A program made the translations under genes and the position numbers. This document shows, one piece after another, positions 14,838 to 17,628 of a stretch of DNA of 17,628 nucleotides. This stretch comes from Ignavibacteria bacterium (lineage in GTDB: Bacteria > Bacteroidota > Ignavibacteria > Ignavibacteriales > Melioribacteraceae). How positions within the stretch are numbered: position 1 is the stretch's first letter; the number at the start of each line of letters is the position of its first letter. The notes beneath the pieces are model-generated. The model saw only the letters and a program-made list of their open reading frames with translations, did no database searches and had not been told where the DNA came from. The DNA is taken from NCBI GenBank assembly GCA_011049495.1, contig DSBF01000009.1:1-17628 (forward strand), read 5' to 3'.

Positions 14838-16232
14838 TTAACCTTTTTTTGGTCCAATCATATTTTCAGGTCTTACTTTCTCATCAAATTCTTCTGCTGT
14901 TAGAAGACCCAGTTCAACTACAGCTTCTTTCAAAGTAGTATTATCATTATAAGCTTTCTTAGCAACCATTGCAGCATTATCATAACCGATATGAGGATTT
15001 AATGCAGTAACAAGCATTAATGAGTTTCTCAAATTCTTATCGATATTCACTTTGTTTGCTTCAATACCAACAACGCAGTGTTCAGTAAAGCTGTCACATG
15101 CATCACCGAGTAATCTAATTGATTGCAGCAGGTTATAAATCATTACCGGTTTGAAAACATTCAATTCGAAATTACCGCTTAATCCTCCGATATTAACTGC
15201 AACATCATTTCCCATAACTTGAGCGCAAACCATTGTCATTGCTTCAGATTGTGTTGGATTAACTTTACCGGGCATAATAGAACTTCCGGGTTCGTTAGCC
15301 GGTAAATTAATTTCCCCGATTCCACATCTTGGTCCGCTTCCCAACCATCTAATATCGTTTGCAATTTTCATTAATGACGCAGCTAAAGTTTTCATAACAC
15401 CGCTTGCTTCAACAATTGCATCATGCGCGGCAAGAGCTTCAAATTTATTTGGAGCAGTTTTAAATTCGATTCCTGTTATCTCAGAAATCTTTTTAGCAGA
15501 AAGCACGGCGAATTTTTCGTGCGTATTAAGTCCGGTACCTACAGCTGTACCGCCTAACGCAAGTTCTTTTAATCTTGGAAGACAGCTTTCAATTCTTTCC
15601 AATCCATAAGTTAACTGTTGTACATAACCCGAAAACTCTTGTCCTAAAGTTAAAGGTACGGCATCCATTAGGTGAGTTCTACCGATTTTAATAATATCAT
15701 TGAACTCTTTTTCTTTAGCTGCAAGTGCATCTCTCAGTTTTGTAACATTCGGAATAAGATGATGTGTAATTTGTTCAACGGCTGCAATATGCATTGCTGT
15801 TGGGAAAGTATCGTTGGAAGACTGGGCTTTGTTTACATCATCATTTGGGTGAACCGGGGATTTACTGCCTAATTTTCCGCCGGCAATTTCGATTGCACGA
15901 TTTGCAATCACTTCATTTGAATTCATGTTGGTTTGTGTCCCGCTTCCTGTCTGCCAAACAACTAACGGAAAATGTTCATCAAGTTTACCGTTAATTACTT
16001 CATCGGCTGCTTGAACAATTAAATCTGCTTTTTCTTTCGGCATCATTCCTAATTCGTTATTAGTTAATGCGGCGGCTTTCTTTAAAACACCTAAAGCTCG
16101 AATAATTTCACGCGGGAAAGTTTCTCCCCCAATTTTAAAATTCATTAATGATCTTGCTGTTTGGGCGCCGTAATATTTGTCCGAAGGAACTTTAACTTCG
16201 CCCATGGTATCGGTTTCAATTCTGAATTCCAT
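14838..16232 (-). CDS. fumC: Fumarate hydratase, class II
   Basis: A 464-residue, cofactor-free fumarase interconverting fumarate and L-malate in the citric acid cycle; it is active as a tetramer. The family start MEFRIETDTMGEVKVPSDKY is present. The substrate-site blocks are GSGTQTNMNSNEVIANRA (~96-113), SSNDTFPTAMHIAA (~138-151), and GRTHLMDAVPLTLGQEFSGY (~184-203) with the catalytic-base His. The signature loop is GSSIMPGKVNPTQSEAM (~316-332). The length equals typical FumC, so it is complete. Absence of an N-terminal Cys cluster rules out the iron-sulfur class I enzyme, and the sequence is closer to fumarase than to aspartase or argininosuccinate lyase. ATG 16232 has GGAG five bases upstream. 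74 bases without an obvious terminator separate it from the NlpC gene. Confidence 0.96.
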   Translation of the reverse strand: MEFRIETDTMGEVKVPSDKYYGAQTARSLMNFKIGGETFPREIIRALGVLKKAAALTNNELGMMPKEKADLIVQAADEVINGKLDEHFPLVVWQTGSGTQTNMNSNEVIANRAIEIAGGKLGSKSPVHPNDDVNKAQSSNDTFPTAMHIAAVEQITHHLIPNVTKLRDALAAKEKEFNDIIKIGRTHLMDAVPLTLGQEFSGYVQQLTYGLERIESCLPRLKELALGGTAVGTGLNTHEKFAVLSAKKISEITGIEFKTAPNKFEALAAHDAIVEASGVMKTLAASLMKIANDIRWLGSGPRCGIGEINLPANEPGSSIMPGKVNPTQSEAMTMVCAQVMGNDVAVNIGGLSGNFELNVFKPVMIYNLLQSIRLLGDACDSFTEHCVVGIEANKVNIDKNLRNSLMLVTALNPHIGYDNAAMVAKKAYNDNTTLKEAVVELGLLTAEEFDEKVRPENMIGPKKG

Positions 16233-16306
16233 AAAATCTCCAATGATTTTTTTTAACAGATAAATTTAACCGATTAAGTAAAGAATTTCAATTTGGTTTG
16301 ATCGAA

Positions 16307-16978
16307 TTACTGAATACGGCGGGCTCCAACAAAACGTTTATTGTAATAAGTGCTGTTAAGCGAGGATACCGTTACACCCAACGACCGGCTGGCGTGTGCA
16401 AAAAGATTTTCCCCAAGATAAATTCCTACATGCCCCGGGTATGAACGACGTGTAGTATTAAAAAAGACTAGGTCTCCAAATTGTAATTCGTTTTTATTGA
16501 AAATTTTATCACCGATATTAAATTGTTCGCTAGCAGTCCGCGGCAACTCAACTCCAATTGATGTATTCAAGACATGATGCGTAAAAGCCGAACAATCAAT
16601 TCCGTTTCGGTCAACTCCTCCGTATTTATAAGGCGTATTGAGATAAGATATTATTTCAAAAAGAATTTTTTCTCTGGTAGTTAATGCACTGCTTAAGCTC
16701 TCAATTTTTTCATACTTCCCAATAAAATCTTTTGTATCAACAGGATAGTCTTCAACCGGCAGTTCATCAAATTCAGTAAGTTCGTCCGATACCGCACTAT
16801 AAACTGAAGTATCTTTTTTAGTATCATTTTTAGATGTAAAGCGAACTGAAGATGATGGTTCAGTTTCCGGTTCTTTGGGTTTTTTGTAACGTTCGGATTG
16901 AGTTGTTGGAGAGCATGCAAAAAATGAAAAAAATATTGAATACACAATAACTAAAAGAATGAAATCTTTTGTAAGCAT
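16307..16978 (-). CDS. NlpC/P60-family cell-wall peptidase lipoprotein
   Basis: A 223-residue envelope lipoprotein. The signal segment MLTKDFILLVIVYSIFFSFF ends at a lipobox with Cys22. A low-complexity, Glu/Pro/Ser-rich linker spans ~25-95, likely tethering the enzyme to the membrane. The C-terminal NlpC/P60 domain (~100-223) has the catalytic Cys129 in NGIDCSAF, His183 in PGHVGIYLG and a third polar residue, His195, in FAHASRS. This is a complete papain-like active site for cutting peptide bonds in peptidoglycan stems. PYKYGGVDRNG and ELPRTASEQF are typical NlpC blocks. The start lies five bases after the rpoD stop, suggesting read-through from the sigma-factor gene, although the functional link is not obvious. 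The ribosome site is weak. Confidence 0.92.
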   Translation of the reverse strand: MLTKDFILLVIVYSIFFSFFACSPTTQSERYKKPKEPETEPSSSVRFTSKNDTKKDTSVYSAVSDELTEFDELPVEDYPVDTKDFIGKYEKIESLSSALTTREKILFEIISYLNTPYKYGGVDRNGIDCSAFTHHVLNTSIGVELPRTASEQFNIGDKIFNKNELQFGDLVFFNTTRRSYPGHVGIYLGENLFAHASRSLGVTVSSLNSTYYNKRFVGARRIQ

Positions 16979-16983
16979 CAGAA

Positions 16984-17628
16984 TTAACCGAGATATGATC
17001 TTAGATTTTTACTCCTTGAAGCATGTCTTAATCTTCTTATTGCCTTTTCTTTTATTTGTCGAACTCTTTCGCGTGTAAGATTAAATCTTTCACCGATCTC
17101 TTCAAGCGTCATACTATGTTCGGTCCCTAATCCGAAATAAAGTTTTATAACTTCCGCTTCACGTTCGGAGAGAGTCAATAATGCTCGTGTAATTTCATCT
17201 CTTAAAGATTCCGACATTAAAGAATAATCTGGAGAAGGTTCTTCATCATTTTCTAAAACATCAATTAGCCTATTCTCTTCGCCTTGAGAAAACGGTGCAT
17301 CCATGGAAATATGTCTACCCGAAAGTTTAAGTGTATCGGAGATTTCAGTTATATCCATTTCCAATTCTTTGGCAAGCTCGGTTGCACTTGGTTCTCGTTC
17401 AAATTCTTGTTCCAAATTACTATAAGCTCTTCCAATTTTATTTAAAGCGCCCACACGGTTAAGCGGCAGCCGTACAATTCTGCTTTGTTCAGCAAGAGCT
17501 TGTAAAATTGATTGCCTAATCCACCATACTGCGTAAGAGATAAATTTAAATCCGCGTGTTTCGTCAAACCTTTTAGCAGCTTTTATCAGACCTAAGTTAC
17601 CTTCATTAATAAGATCACCGAGTGTTAA
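16984..17628 (-). CDS. rpoD: Primary RNA polymerase sigma factor (sigma-70 family), C-terminal part
   Basis: The frame is open to the right edge, so the visible 214 residues are the C-terminal part of a longer protein. Region 2 opens the visible part with LGDLINEGNLGLIKAAKRFD and continues FISYAVWWIRQSI, the core-binding and -10-recognition helices. Region 3 follows (QALAEQSRIVRLPLNRVGAL, then SATELAKELEMDITEISDTL). Region 4 is complete, with DVLENDEEPSPDYSLMSESL and the -35 helix-turn-helix LTLEEIGERFNLTRERVRQI, ending SRSKNLRSYLG. The wording, including the short C-terminus, matches the Bacteroidota-type housekeeping sigma factor. An internal GTG at 17454 is not the start, because region 2 continues in frame above it. 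It is followed by the NlpC/P60 gene on the same strand. Confidence 0.95.
   Translation of the reverse strand, partial: LTLGDLINEGNLGLIKAAKRFDETRGFKFISYAVWWIRQSILQALAEQSRIVRLPLNRVGALNKIGRAYSNLEQEFEREPSATELAKELEMDITEISDTLKLSGRHISMDAPFSQGEENRLIDVLENDEEPSPDYSLMSESLRDEITRALLTLSEREAEVIKLYFGLGTEHSMTLEEIGERFNLTRERVRQIKEKAIRRLRHASRSKNLRSYLG

Noticed and set aside
1..17628. CRISPR array, tRNA/rRNA genes, transposon ends or phage genes
   Set aside because: Reading both strands showed no regularly spaced repeats, no tRNA-like cloverleaf and no transposase or phage-like product.

Overview
This is an AT-rich bacterial chromosomal window. It is dominated by minus-strand housekeeping and envelope genes. The best fit is the Bacteroidota/Chlorobiota/Ignavibacteriota group, and I lean towards Ignavibacteria. 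That lean is inference. It rests on the primary sigma factor sequence at the right edge, a cluster of SurA/PpiC-type chaperones, a MepM-like lipoprotein, a YqaA-type membrane protein, and recognisable but uneven Shine-Dalgarno sites (GGAG-like before fumC, tkt, moxR, the FKBP and the acyl-CoA synthetase; weak elsewhere). No rRNA, tRNA, CRISPR array or intact insertion sequence was found.

Layout, left to right. (1) Positions 1-519, plus strand: the tail of a HigB-type toxin and a complete HigA antitoxin. A 179-base gene-free stretch follows. (2) 699-6994, minus strand: a tightly packed five-gene cluster, transcribed right to left. It encodes a large parvulin lipoprotein whose reading frame is broken, a small SurA-like lipoprotein without an obvious parvulin signature, a two-parvulin SurA homologue, a MoxR AAA+ ATPase, and an M23 (MepM-like) lipoprotein. 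This looks like an envelope-biogenesis operon for outer-membrane protein folding and peptidoglycan remodelling. (3) 7076-11553, minus strand: methionyl-tRNA synthetase, an FKBP-type prolyl isomerase and a long-chain acyl-CoA synthetase, with hairpins between them that read as terminators. (4) 11691-12305, plus strand: a YqaA/VTT-family membrane protein, divergent from the acyl-CoA synthetase and convergent with transketolase. (5) 12307-14661, minus strand: transketolase preceded by a small protein I do not recognise. (6) 14838-16232, minus strand: class II fumarase. (7) 16307-17628, minus strand: an NlpC/P60 lipoprotein directly downstream of the primary sigma factor rpoD, which runs off the right edge.

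The most notable observation is the break in the first chaperone gene at about 6680. Both halves are clearly one protein, and restoring one base in a short G/C run gives a continuous frame of about 658 residues. A canonical -1 slippery heptamer (A AAT TTA) also lies in the correct frame within the overlap. So a mutation or sequencing error is the most likely explanation, but programmed frameshifting is a concrete alternative. Other points of interest are an Asp at the usual third zinc-ligand position of the M23 enzyme, a misleading upstream ATG for metG that sits in a terminator loop, an unrecognised small gene ahead of tkt, and two inverted repeats in intergenic DNA. I did not find convincing evidence of a wholly new biological system; most of the window is ordinary core genome.
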